Below, piece by piece: positions 36,321-46,993 of a DNA stretch of 64,000 bases. The DNA is taken from positions 62,001 through 126,000 of the forward strand of contig JAUGWO010000156.1 of assembly GCA_049724395.1 (NCBI GenBank), given 5' to 3'. Below the pieces are notes generated by a model that saw nothing but the letters and a program-made list of their open reading frames with translations, did not search any database and was not told where the DNA came from. Position 1 is the first letter of the stretch. Every line of letters begins with the position of its first letter. This DNA comes from Spongospora subterranea f. sp. subterranea (taxonomy: Eukaryota; Endomyxa: Phytomyxea; Phytomyxea; Plasmodiophorida). Made by a program: the position numbers and the translations under genes.

Positions 36321-36812
36321 ATGGGACGCTGCAAGCTAAAAATCGAGGCCATCCGGGACGCTAAGAAAAGGGCAACGTGCTTCCGGAAACGAGCGCAAGG
36401 TATCATTAAAAAAGTGCACGAACTTTCGGTTCTCTGCAATTGTGATTTGGCGTTGGTGATTCTCGGCGAAAACAAGACCGTAACCACATTTGCAACCCGG
36501 GATATTGATTCAATCGTGAATGAAGCGAGACAGATTCATAATGGACCTATTCTCGCTACCGAGTGCTCACCATATATGCCCCAATATTATGAGACGATCT
36601 GCGCGGTCCCAATCGTCGACGAAGACAAAGCCGAGATTAATGATCTGGACAGAATGATGCCGCCCCTACACGCGATACATCCACCGGGAATGAACCTTAA
36701 CCAATGCATGCCTGACATGGGTTCAACCTCAATGGATATGAGCCAATCACTATCTAATGACATGCTGTGTAATTCATCTTCTGGCATTCAATATCCATTC
36801 TCAATTCTATAA
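36321..36812 (+). CDS. MADS-box transcription factor, SRF-like (type I)
   Basis: A single-exon protein of 163 residues. Residues 1-60 are a MADS domain: MGRCKLKIEAIRDAKKRATC at the start, then FRKRAQGIIKKVHELSVLC and CDLALVILGENKTVTTFAT. The spacing of basic residues and the ELSVLC core fit SRF/MEF2-type DNA binding to CArG-box sites as a dimer. There is no plant K-box. The C-terminal half is Met/Pro-rich without a known domain. Small departures from the usual RKKI start (RCKL) and TFTKRK (CFRKRA) are visible. In an oomycete a MADS factor has been linked to spore development, so a similar role is possible (inference). Confidence 0.9.
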   Translation: MGRCKLKIEAIRDAKKRATCFRKRAQGIIKKVHELSVLCNCDLALVILGENKTVTTFATRDIDSIVNEARQIHNGPILATECSPYMPQYYETICAVPIVDEDKAEINDLDRMMPPLHAIHPPGMNLNQCMPDMGSTSMDMSQSLSNDMLCNSSSGIQYPFSIL

Positions 36813-37177
36813 GTTTTAAATATTTTATGTAAAATCGTTCTTAATCTAGTGCACCAGCGTTGATGTCTCCCCAACGTAGTATTGAGCTGTCGCTTATCGA
36901 CCATATTTTAACGCCTTCCCCAGAAGACACTTAGCTGGATTGGGGCAGGGTCTCCACAATAGTTGTGGCTAGAGAACTTGTTATTGGTTCACAAACTGTG
37001 CACTGTGGCTGAATAGCTAAATCGTCAATCACTCAATCTTTCAGCTAGTTCGGATCCAATGACTTGAACTCAAATGAATCGCTACTCGTCAAAATTTCAG
37101 ACTGTAATGGAGAAACATGACCGATAAAAACGATGTAATAGGTTATACGAAAAATGCATCTATAACATCTGGTAATA
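36813..37177. other. Intergenic between convergent genes
   Basis: No gene seen. It should hold the 3' ends of the MADS-box gene and of the mL53 gene. Confidence 0.35.
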
Positions 37178-37574
37178 TTATAGAAATCCATTAGCTTCCA
37201 AAGAGGCCCGGAACATAACTGTGTCTTTCCAGTTCTCGGTCCGTTGAGTTTGATTTTTGATCATCTCGAATACGTCGCGCGCGCGGTGCTCAACTGCATC
37301 AATTTCTAGACTTTGACCATCCGCAAAAACAACCTGAGAACGCTGAGCACAGGGAGAAATAATTGTATATCTGCAATAAGGATTAAACCTTAATATTAGG
37401 ATGAACATTTTTGACGATATTGGACGAAACGACCAAATCGGGCCGTTTGAACTTCTTGCTGGATAATAGCCTCAACACTTCCCGTGCACATTGCGACTTA
37501 GCGTGAAGCATATCGAACGAGACGATGATGTTTTTCACTCCTCTCAATACGGCTGAGGCAGATGTTTTCGACAT
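37178..37574 (-). CDS. MRPL53: Mitochondrial ribosomal protein mL53 (MRPL53-like)
   Basis: A small protein of the large mitoribosomal subunit with a thioredoxin-like fold. Exon 1 (from 37574) reads LRGVKNIIVSFDMLHAKSQC and REVLRLLSSKKFKRPDLVVS; exon 2 (to 37178) reads YTIISPCAQRSQVVFADGQS and then RARDVFEMIKNQ. The order basic start, beta strand, Cys-containing helix, Lys-rich loop, F-x-D/N-G turn and helix fits mL53. The exact junction near 37380-37440 is unresolved; a frame change shows an intron is needed. Confidence 0.6.
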
Positions 37575-38937
37575 CGAGCCAAATAGAGTACAGCACCTGG
37601 GTTTATGGCGATTCTCCCACCGCAGTTATAAAGATTTTCGGCATCCGTGGCCGAATTTTGTCATTTTTGAGGTATTTTTGAATGAAAAAGGGGTAAATAA
37701 CGGAAAGGCAAAGTAGATCACCACAATATCGCGCTTTTTCAACGCAAGTACAATATTTTTACCAAAAACCAATGCTATTGACTTATTAAACTCTTTGGTC
37801 CCCTCTCTCGTGGCACAATTATACGCAACGACCTGTTGGATTCAAATAGAACACGATACGACAGTCGAATACTTCTGTGAGCACGTTTATGCCTCACAGC
37901 TGTTTTAACCATCAATACTTTGTTTTCTGAAGCTGAACTATAAACAAGTGTTAGGCACAGATCGCGTATTGCCGCTTTCGAATTCCCAAGCAATGAACAG
38001 GTTATGAAAGGCTACGAACTGCGACACGCTCAGAGCACCAGCCAATGAAGCAGAACACATCTATGCTAACCAAAGCTCAATCACAGCGTGCCAACTCCAC
38101 AATTACAGTAAACAAAAAACGAACACCAATGCATGATCCCGAAATCTTGCTGTCCAAATCAAGCATGACAGTCGCTGTAATTCGTCTGATTAACTACATA
38201 CATCCAAGGTTTCCTATAGCCAATATCAATCATTGACGCGCCAAGAGCGCTGTCCTTTCGTAACCGTTTTCATCATGAGTTCCCAGTCTGATGATCTGAC
38301 CTGTTTCATAAGTCCTTGTTCAATGATCCACGTCCGTACTATCAAACAGCGATGGCGACTGCAACGATATCACAATGAACAAGTTCATTGCGAATGTAGT
38401 TCGCGGCCTGTCGGCATATAATGAAGTGTCTGGAACGCTTGCCTCATTAAAACGCTACCCAATCACAGAGTACATTATTCATGTTTATTTCAAAGACGAA
38501 ATCATTCTCCGCTTATGGTATGTCTGCATGCTCTTCTATTTGCGAATTCGGTGTCATTACAGTCCTGATTCAAGGATCGTGTAGAGCGAACGTCCTGTTA
38601 GCTTGCATGCTGCAATCTAAATCGACAAGACCTTGGTGAAAGAGCAACTAACTTGAGAGGAAAGCGAATTCACTGGCGACAAACATCGCATCGACCACAT
38701 TGCTGAATACTTTGAAAATTTCCTGAGATGGGCGCGGTTAAGCTGCTCATTGAATGGGAACGCCTGAAAGTGCTGCCATGTACACGATCAATTCAAAATT
38801 GGAAACTTTTGCGCGTTGGAGGAAGGAACAATGTGCGGAGTTTGGGCCTTTGGGTCACCCATGTAACGTACACATATTTAGATAATAGCTCATCACATCT
38901 GAAATTCCTTCACTTATTTAAAGAATTCGCTAGACTA
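37575..38937. other. Gene-poor stretch
   Basis: Many short frames of 60-70 residues on both strands, none with a domain. A plus frame from 38375 (MNKFIANVVRGLSAYNEVSG) is the least random-looking but is unsupported. The region should contain the promoters of mL53 and of the oligopeptidase. Confidence 0.35.
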
Positions 38938-41900
38938 ATGGCGTCAGGTGTGAATGCATTTCGGCAGCAGTGCCTAAAGTCGCTAGGAGGGACGGTAACG
39001 GCTGCAGCCGCGTTATGCAAAAGACTTGGAATTAGAGATGATATTGCTCAAAAACTGCAGACCGGTATGTGGAATTCCTGCTTCCAAACTCAGCACGCTA
39101 CAACGATTTCTAGTTTCAATCGACGAATACATACAAACATTGGGGCCTGCAATCAACGATGTTCCGGTTGAGGTTTTCGATGACGCCGTCAGACAAACTG
39201 TCGGCCCTTCCCAAACCAGATTGCGATTTGACTTGTCTGCTCCGGCTATTGAGGCCTTGTCCGCTGAGATCATATCCAGATCTAAGGCGATAGAAGATGC
39301 CGTTGCCAATGTCCAACCAGGTATGGGATACGCGGCAATCAATGGATCATAGCAGATATAGATATTTCAGGTTTTCATACGTTCGAGAATACTGTCTTGG
39401 CTTTGGCAAAGCAAGAAAAAATGCTGTCTCCGTTGATAACTTCCATCGACTTTATGCAACATGTTCATACTGATAAGGAAATTCGTGAGGCGTCGACGGC
39501 AGCTGACAAGATTGTCACATCATATTTCGGTTTGAAACTGTCCATTCATTCTCGCGTTGAATAACGTTGATGGTGTTTAGTCGAAAGCGGGATGAGAAAA
39601 GACGTATATCAAAGCCTTCTTTCTTTCAAATCGTCACTCGAGAATAGCGGTTCGTCTTTGGATCCTGAAAGTACCAGGTTGATGGAGCGTTATCTTCGCG
39701 ATTTTCGCCGGAATGGTCTGGAATGTGACGAAGACGTTCAATCTCGGTAATGGCCCAATTCTTATGCGAAACTAAATCAATCATATTCTTTGTAGTGTGC
39801 AGGCTATTCAGAAGGAAATAGCACAACTGCAAATCCAGTTTCAAAGCAATTTGGGAGAGGAGGATACCAAACTGGTATTTGTGTTTTCCATCAATTGATA
39901 GTATTTTGTACTTATTTTCGAGTTTCCGAATTCAGATATTCAAGAAATCTGAACTCGACGGGCTTTCAGAGGATTTTATTTCAAAGTTGACTCCCGTTCC
40001 AGATCAGCCATCGACGTTCTACGTATCTCTCAAATATCCGGAAGTTTTACCTGTAATGAAACTATGCAAAGTAGAGTTGACCAGAAAGCAGCTTGAAGCG
40101 GCTTTCAACAGTCGATGCATCGATACCAACACGGTCATCCTCGAGCGCTTATTAGTCTTGCGACATGAGAAGGCTAAGCTGCTAGGGTACACTGATCATG
40201 CTTCATATGTTCTTGAAGTTCGCATGGCTAAAGATCCTGCTATCGTTAAAGAGGTGCTGTTCTCGATTTATCTTTGCGGTGGGCATTCCTTTTACTTTTT
40301 TTATTCAGTTTCTTGAATCGTTGAACAAAAAGCTTGATCCATTGGCCGCAGTAGAAATGAAAGAGCTCCTTGAACTGAAGAAATCGGAAAAGCAAGCCAA
40401 AAACGAGCCATTCGATGGTCGTATCAATATGTGGGACTTCTCTTATTATTTAAACCTCCGGGTAATTGTTTTACCATCGTCGCTATAGTTTTCAGCTAAC
40501 TGAGAAACTGTGCAGGAGAAGCAGAAATACGACATTGATCATGAACAGCTCAAATCATACTTTCCTCTTCAAGTAGTTCTCGATGGTCTTTTCACCATTT
40601 ATCAGAAGATGTTATCGTTGAATTTCACAAAAGTCAGTTTTGTTTAGCTTTCTCCTTATATCAGTAATTGTTTAATGACATTAAGGTGCCAAATGCGTCA
40701 GTTTGGCATGAAGATGTCAGCTTATATACTGCAACTAACACTAAAGATGACGCTTTGGTCGGATATTTCTACCTTGATTTACATCCGCGACCTGGTGAGC
40801 GCCCATCCTCATCACACTCAGTCTCCTGATCTACTCACAGGCAAATACGGGCATGCCGCTGTGTTTGGACTACAGCCACAGTGCAATAAAAATGGGATCG
40901 ATGGCGATGCTCCTCAAATTCCTGTAGCGGCAATGGTTGCTAACTTCTCAAAACCTTCTCCAACGTCGCCATCTCTGTTAAGACATCAAGAAGTTGTGAC
41001 ACTGTTTCATGAATTCGGTGAGCCCTTCGGTAGCAACTATTAGAGATGCTGAACCGGACTCTTTTCAGGCCATGTCATGCATCAGCTTTGTTCAAATGTT
41101 GAGTATGCTAAGTTTTCTGGCACCCGAGTTGAGCGCGATTTTGTTGGTAATCCCCTCACTTCGCAGAGAAGCAATTGTCTGATCATGTCCAGAATGTCCT
41201 TCTCAAATGTTGGAAAACTGGTGCTGGGAAGCAGTCCCCCTATCCATAATGTCAGCTCACATTGATGATGGTTCCAAAATCCCCGACGGTATCATCACAA
41301 AACTTATCGCCAGTAAAACTGCTAACGCAGGTCTTACCGAAAAGCGACAGGTGCTAAGCAATGTTGCCTGTTGATGTCGTCCCGCTGATTGCTTGGATAT
41401 CAGATACTGTTTGGACTTTTTGATCAACTTATTCATTCTCGCGCTGAGTCAAACACTCAGGTTGTACTTTCTCAGCTGCAGGTAATCTGCCAATCCCTCT
41501 GTGAACACTCTATGAATTCATTATTCCATCCCTGTATAGCAACAAATTCTTGGTGTCCCTGTCACACCGAACACGAATTTTGCTGCCTCGTTTGGTCACT
41601 TAGCGGGAGGCTATGATAGTCAATACTACGTATGTGCAAAAAATCCAATGTGGGATCGACTTAATAATGTGTTGTTTAGGGATATATGTAATTTCATGAT
41701 TTTTTTCATCGATTTGTGTCACTTGCCCATCGTTTTTTTAGGTGGAGTTCAGTATATTCATGCGATATGTTTGCCTCTCGATTCAAGGAAGGGAAGCTGC
41801 TGGATCCCATCGTTGGCGGTGAGTACCGAGAAATGATTTTGGCTCGAGGTGGATCTAGGGATGCCATGGACAGCCTCAAGCAGTTTCTTAGTCGCGAACC

Positions 41901-41943
41901 AAATGAAGTCGCGTTTCTCAAAGCCAAAGGATTACAAAAATGA
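38938..41943 (+). CDS. THOP1: M3 family zinc metallopeptidase, thimet oligopeptidase-like
   Basis: Cleaves short peptides in cytosol or mitochondria. Coding blocks in order: [20 protein letters not shown] (near 39220), [18 protein letters not shown] (39375), [14 protein letters not shown] (39680), [20 protein letters not shown] (39975), [12 protein letters not shown] (40425), [18 protein letters not shown] (near 40755) and [15 protein letters not shown] (40842). The zinc motif HEFGH is assembled across an intron (TLFHEFG at about 41005-41017 joined to HVMHQLCS at 41075), and the third ligand lies in [15 protein letters not shown] (after an intron ending near 41198). The C-terminus has [13 protein letters not shown] (near 41600) and [15 protein letters not shown], ending KAKGLQK at 41943. 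More than ten short introns. The start at 38938 ([13 protein letters not shown]) is a guess. Confidence 0.88.
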
Positions 41944-43340
41944 TCAATCCATGCGAACTTCTGTTTTGGCGAATAAGATTTTTGTAAAGAATATCTGCTC
42001 ATTGACACTCCTTGTGGGCAATTTAAAAGAACGAATCTAACAGTAGTTTTTACTCGTCTGGTTATTCGCACAACCCAGAGGGCAGAATGTCTACACCGGT
42101 TACAGTATTTAGTCTTATCAACACTATGTAATTTGGAGAGTAAAAAAATGGTGGAGATCGTATCTTCACGTGGAGTATTTTTATCGAACGACTTTGTGTC
42201 CATAGAATCATGCTTCTCAGAATCCGATTTTTCTGATTGCATTTGCTGAACCGGTGAAGTCATTTTCACCTGTGCCTCAATGTCGAAATCGCCTCAACCA
42301 TATTACCGTTCTGGTTTGAACCGAACGCGTCCACCATCGATAACAGCGCATGCGCTGCGTAAACAATAAAATTTTCAGCTGGACTCGGATCCATTGTGTG
42401 GATTATTCAAGTCCATGGGGATTATTCCATGGACTTTCTTGACGTTGCAAGCGGCATCGACACCATAACAGCTAAACTGGACAGTATCTGTCCATGTTGT
42501 GAAGGACTTGATAAACTTGTCGGAGACCGCCAGAACGTAACGCCGGCAGTCGTCACCCCTATGTGTGTGATTCATATGGGCCTGCTCACGACTTCACACT
42601 AAACTGGAAATCCTCAGCCAGAGTCTGCAGCGATGGAGGATGATGTTGACCATGCAGAGACCACAACTTCTCAAAGCAAAGAACTCCAAATGGAAATCAC
42701 AGCAACGTGTTCCTGTCGAAACTCGGACTATGTTGACGCGAAATCTCGCTTACTTGATTTACTTGAATTTTAATTGAACGGCACCACCGTTGTCGGTGTA
42801 GACGAATCACATTTCTGTGATTTCCATTTGGAGTTCCTTGATTGTGGACTCTGCATGGTCAACATCATCGGCCATCGCTGCAGCCTTTGCTTGTAAAATT
42901 ATAGGATATGGCATCAAATTCTGCCCAATACCTCAACCTCCCAAATCAATTTGTTACACAAACGCCATCGATTTGATGAGTCGAAATATTAAACTTCATG
43001 TTTTTTGAGATGCGTTAGTTTGAAAAAATGGTGTTGGATCCCATCTCCGTTGTTCCGGGATTGCGATACCACTCGGTGGCTGCGACAAAAAAGAGCGTCA
43101 AGCTCGTATCAACTCAGTCGCAAACGTCCTAAAAAATTACGAATTGGTTCAAACCGAGAAGTGCAGCAGCTGAAACTGTCGCCGAAGTTCTTGAAGCAGA
43201 ATCTTCGAACAGTGGACGAAACTTCTATAGACATACCAACCGCATTACAACTGTTAACACGCCTTACATCAGTGTCGAAAAACACCAAAGACGAAAAACG
43301 GCTCGTCCACGTGACAAAATTATGATCTCATAAGGAATCA
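41944..43340. other. Mosaic region with coding-like fragments and an inverted repeat
   Basis: No complete gene. A plus frame near 42630-42770 (MEDDVDHAETTTSQSKELQM, then SCRNSDYVDAKSRLLDLLEF) looks like real coding sequence. A frame at 42396-42602 has an Asp/Cys stretch DTITAKLDSICPCCEGLDKL. They may belong to one gene interrupted by rearrangement; I do not recognise it. A minus frame at 41706-42269 starts with a charged natural-looking part but then runs antisense to the oligopeptidase gene. Confidence 0.3.
42624..42883. repeat. Imperfect inverted repeat of a coding-like segment
   Basis: The arm at about 42624-42702 is repeated inverted at about 42813-42883, about 85 percent identical apart from a 9-base gap. 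Both encode DVDHAE and KELQMEIT in opposite directions. The loop is about 110 bases. Confidence 0.85.
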
Positions 43341-43499
43341 AAGCATCGAGAAATACTTCCTAGGACTTGTTCAAGGGCTCTCGAGAACAAAAGCATCGTA
43401 CGAATCAGCAGCAAATGTATTTCCAAATTTAAATGCTACCTGGCACGGTAGAACGAAAATGGGCGGAATTGTTTAGGAGGAATCGGAGATTGCCCGACC

Positions 43500-44620
43500 A
43501 TAGCCAAGGTTTGCACTCCAAGGTAAAATCGTTTATTTGCGACGAAGACGTTGTCAATTAACTGTCGAAGTTGGCTTCGATCTCAAAGGCACGAATTGAT
43601 CTCAGCGCTTTCATTCTCAAAAATGGATTCAGGAGTCACTTCATTTACATCTGGAGTTGCCGCGCCCGATTATCATCTCTGAACGAACTGCGTCGAGATG
43701 GATGCATGTTCTTGGACTAAGCTATGGGGGCTCCCAGGAGGGGCTGTATCAAGATGTCCACGAAAGGGCCGACGTTGTGTCATAGCGACAGATTTTCTAC
43801 GGCGCATGAGGCACTACGATGATCGAATGATCAGATTCGTTGGGGACGATATGGAAGCTGAAATATTCCCTGACATTCCAGACGGAGTCAAGCAATGGTT
43901 CTTGTGACTCATGATGAATCTTGTTTTAGTTCTCATGGAGGAAAAAACACATCTGGATGGATGAAAGTCATTTACCCATACGTCTCAACGGGGAAGGAAA
44001 GAGTTTGATGGTATCGGAATTTCTTATGTCAATGCCATGATGCAAAGAAATATCACCGCAGCAGCAAGCATTGCATCTTCTAGTACAGATACCGTCAGCA
44101 ACCGTAACCATCATAGAGCCTGGGAAGAATGCCGACGGTTATTGGACCAATGCTGATTCGAAACAGCTTCATAGCAAAGTCATTCCGATTTTCAAGATTC
44201 TTCACCCCGGATTGCACGCGTCATTCCTATTCGATAATCCCCAAAATCATCGTTCTCTACCTCCGAATGCCTTGAATGCACGCGTGCTCAATCTTAGTGA
44301 TGGTGGAGTCACGACAAAAACCCCAACGAGATGGTTGGTATGTTGATGGCTCTGGTGTCAAACTAATTCAAAGATGCAGACCGAAGTCGGTATTCAAAAA
44401 GGGGTCCGATCAATTTTGAAGAAACGTAGTTTATGGGATATCATTATGTCTTTCGAAGGAGTTCGTAAAATCCTGCAGTCTCAGCCTGATTTTTAACAAC
44501 AGAAGCAATGGTTACAGGAGGTCGTTGAGTATCACGATGGATTTATGGTTGATTTCATCCCAAGTTTCATTGTGAATCAAATTTCATGCGTCCAAGAGCT
44601 ACAGTTCCGGACATCTTTTA
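43500..44620 (+). pseudogene. Broken DDE transposase (IS630/Tc1-like group, family uncertain)
   Basis: Fragments in transposase order on plus: a helix-turn-helix-like stretch near 43620-43760; RMRHYDDRMIRF then DIPDGVKQWFLVTHDESC (about 43805-43925, containing the first Asp region); an HIW/GWM stretch; IIEPGKNADGYWTNADSKQL (44115-44175); FLFDNPQNH (second Asp region, near 44230); LNLSDGG (44290); and QWLQEVVEYHDGFMVDF (44505-44555). The frame changes several times and the C-terminal part is lost. The order and motifs match a family of eukaryotic DDE transposases related to IS630/Tc1. Confidence 0.7.
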
Positions 44621-44766
44621 ACACCACAGTCATTTCAAATTGAAACAGAAATTGCGTTCGCAGATACATTGTGTGCGCACAGGTCGCACAACAATGTGCG
44701 ACTGTACACATGACATGTTGTTTTCCCAAATCAAAGATCGTGCGAACGGGCGAGCTTCTGTGACGC

Positions 44767-45100
44767 TTATAATCTTTTGACAGCATCCATGGTCAGCCTG
44801 TTGCCATCGGGATCGCCAAAGCGATAGGCGTCCATGTATCTGAAGCATTTGCGTGCAAACCGATGAATCTGGGACACGGTCACTGCCTGAAGTGCCAAGG
44901 GAACAACGCATTTCAAGTTTTTGAAAGATGTGTACAGTTTCTTCGTCTGTAGCTTTTGCACGCGGCCCAATACATCTCTATGAAATTGGATTCACAATGA
45001 AACTTAGGATAAAAATCAACCATAAATCCATCGTGATACTCAACGACCTCCTGCAACCATTGCTCCTGTTGTTGAAAATCAGGCTGAGCCAATCGCGTTA
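44767..45100 (-). pseudogene. C-terminal fragment of the same DDE transposase family, opposite strand
   Basis: On minus, QQQEQWLQEVVEYHDGFMVD (near 45085-45030), then FYPKFHCESNFIEMYW (the motif with the catalytic Glu, near 45000), and after a frame change HRFARKCFRYMDAYRFGDPD (near 44860), ending at 44767. It supplies the part missing from the plus-strand copy at 43500-44620, and overlaps it in content over QWLQEVVEYHDGF, so it is a separate copy. Confidence 0.7.
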
Positions 45101-45200
45101 ATGCTTCATTTGCGCGATCGTGCGCAAATGAAACATTAAGACACTTGCGCAACAACACAGATCCACAAACTCCATAAGCTAAAGGTTTCAACCGCCAGCA

Positions 45201-45367
45201 CAAACGCATAATGGCTCGATCGGAAACAGTCAACAAAAAAATTGAGCAAATTGCTGTTTTGCGTTCGTGGAGACATAAGAATGACGAATTGCACTTCAAG
45301 AGCTTTGGCTCGATAATGCCGATTACGCAAAAAATGTCGTCGGAACCACCTTTGATGGATTTATTGT
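45201..45367 (+). pseudogene. C-terminal fragment of a second DDE transposase type
   Basis: A short plus frame from about 45205 to the stop at 45367 reads MARSETVNKKIEQIAVLRSW and then HKNDELHFKSFGSIMPITQK. It matches the C-terminus of DDE transposases of the PIF/Harbinger-like group, in which an ARxETVNKRxKxFAVL helix is followed by a short ITQ segment. It is a diverged inverted copy of 45532-45705. Confidence 0.6.
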
Positions 45368-45704
45368 TATAAATCATGCTTGAGGAACTTGTTGGATTTC
45401 AAAGATCGAGTTTTCGGACTGTTTTTGTGTTTACCGCAACTTCCTGGCTTCACAGTTCCACTGGAAGTTGCGGTAAACACATAAAAGTTCGAAAATCCGA
45501 TGTTTGAAATCCAAGTTCAGGAAGCAAAGTTTTATAACCATAAATCCATTAGAGGTTGTTCCGACAACATGATCTGCGTGATCTGCATTATCGCGCCAAA
45601 GCATTTGCAATGCAATTCGTCACTCTTGTGTCTCCAGGAACGTAAAACGGCAAAGTGTTTGATCCTTTTGTTGACCGTTTCCGATCGCGCCATTATGCGT
45701 TTGC
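45201..45704. repeat. Tail-to-tail inverted duplication with 18-bp spacer
   Basis: Arms at 45201-45444 and 45463-45704, roughly 80 percent identical. The inner ends are GTTTACCGCAACTTCC and its perfect complement. Each arm carries the same transposase C-terminus and its 3' flank. Confidence 0.88.
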
Positions 45705-45963
45705 GAAATTGCGGCACAAGGTGCAAGGCAGCCAACCGATGTATGTCGCCGCACAATCTTTTTATCGATATTCCGCCTGCGTCCTTGGCCGATGCGTTCC
45801 CTCCACGGCGCCAGTGATAAAGTGAATTATCTCGTTCTATCAGCGATTGATAGGCGGGCATTTGCCCCTCGTTGCCAAAAGCATACTGAACACAAAGGAG
45901 TATTCGACCGATGAGTAGATAAGCAGGTTGTAATGCGGACCTGGTACCGTAGGGTATCTTCAT
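45532..45963 (-). pseudogene. DDE transposase fragment (PIF/Harbinger-like C-terminus)
   Basis: A frame of 143 residues. The C-terminal 50 residues read MARSETVNKRIKHFAVLRSW then KSDELHCKCFGAIMQITQIM, the same as the copy at 45201-45367. Upstream residues (RDNSLYHWRRGGNASAKDAG) are less typical, so most of the catalytic domain is missing. Confidence 0.6.
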
Positions 45964-46993
45964 GTAACAGTTTTTTGAAACATTAGGCTAATAAAAAACG
46001 GCAGTGACGTTACAGCGTAGAAACTGTGATGGATTCCTGTATTAGGAGTAATAGAGATACCACTATTCACATTAATTACCAATATAAATTTGTGAAATTG
46101 TCACGAGATGCCGCTTTCAGAAGAACAAGTGCTTGAGACATTATTGGGCTTAGGATACCAAGAGTCGGAAAATCAATTTGTCTTTTCGGTAGAATCTGAA
46201 AGCCAATGATCAGGTCGGATATTCGTTCAGCTTACTCTGCATCGGGCGGAATGTCGATTTTGGTTATGGTGGAACATTTACGAAGCAAGATAGGTTTCAG
46301 CGAAACCGAGCACAAATTAGTTTTGATTATCAAATCCGATCCGGAGGCGTCAGTTGGTAGTGTGACCAGCGAATGTTGTCGCGCAGCAGCAAATGCATGC
46401 ATGGACCCTCAATCATCGGTAATACCTGCATATTTTGACTCAGATATGATATGTACCGTTTGCAGGAGTATATACCTTTATGGCGGAAACAGAACGAAAA
46501 AATTGTTTTACTCAAAGCGTTAACTGGAATAAATCTATTCCAACTCAGAGATGAATGCATGGAGGTTGGACTGCCAAACCAAATTATTCAAGTATATATT
46601 GCGCTGATTTGTATGACAATGGTGACATGAATAATATTTATAGGGTAATGGCTCCGGAATGGTGCTAGCTATTGGACCGGCGCCTAGTTCCCAAATAGAT
46701 CCAGTGACAAGATGCCTCATTGAATGGCCGTAACTTCTTGAATATCTCTTATAAAATCTCCATTGGACCCTAACAAAATCCAGTGTAAAGCTATTTGAGC
46801 TATCATTCGCGTGCTAAACCACCGCTCATGACAATTGAGAGCCGAAGTGCGAGGACAAAAATGTTGCCAACGCAGTGGGTGACTACCGGTAGCTGTGACT
46901 GACTGGTGAGTGGTGACCTGATCGGAGGCCGGGCGCGCTGTCATTCTTCGGGCTTTTACCTGACTGCTGTTCGTCAGTCCATATAACACTGCA
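45964..46993. other. Intergenic with a weak small candidate gene
   Basis: On plus, an ATG at 46109 opens MPLSEEQVLETLLGLGYQES and stops near 46210. A following frame (46206-46523) reads MSILVMVEHLRSKIGF and HKLVLIIKSDPEASVG, which looks coding but has no recognised domain. The two may be exons of one small gene. The remainder is the TFIIB promoter side. Confidence 0.3.

Noticed and set aside
41706-42269. 187-residue minus-strand frame at the end of the oligopeptidase gene
   Set aside because: More than half is antisense to the conserved C-terminus of the oligopeptidase, so only the first 50 residues could be real, and no domain is seen.
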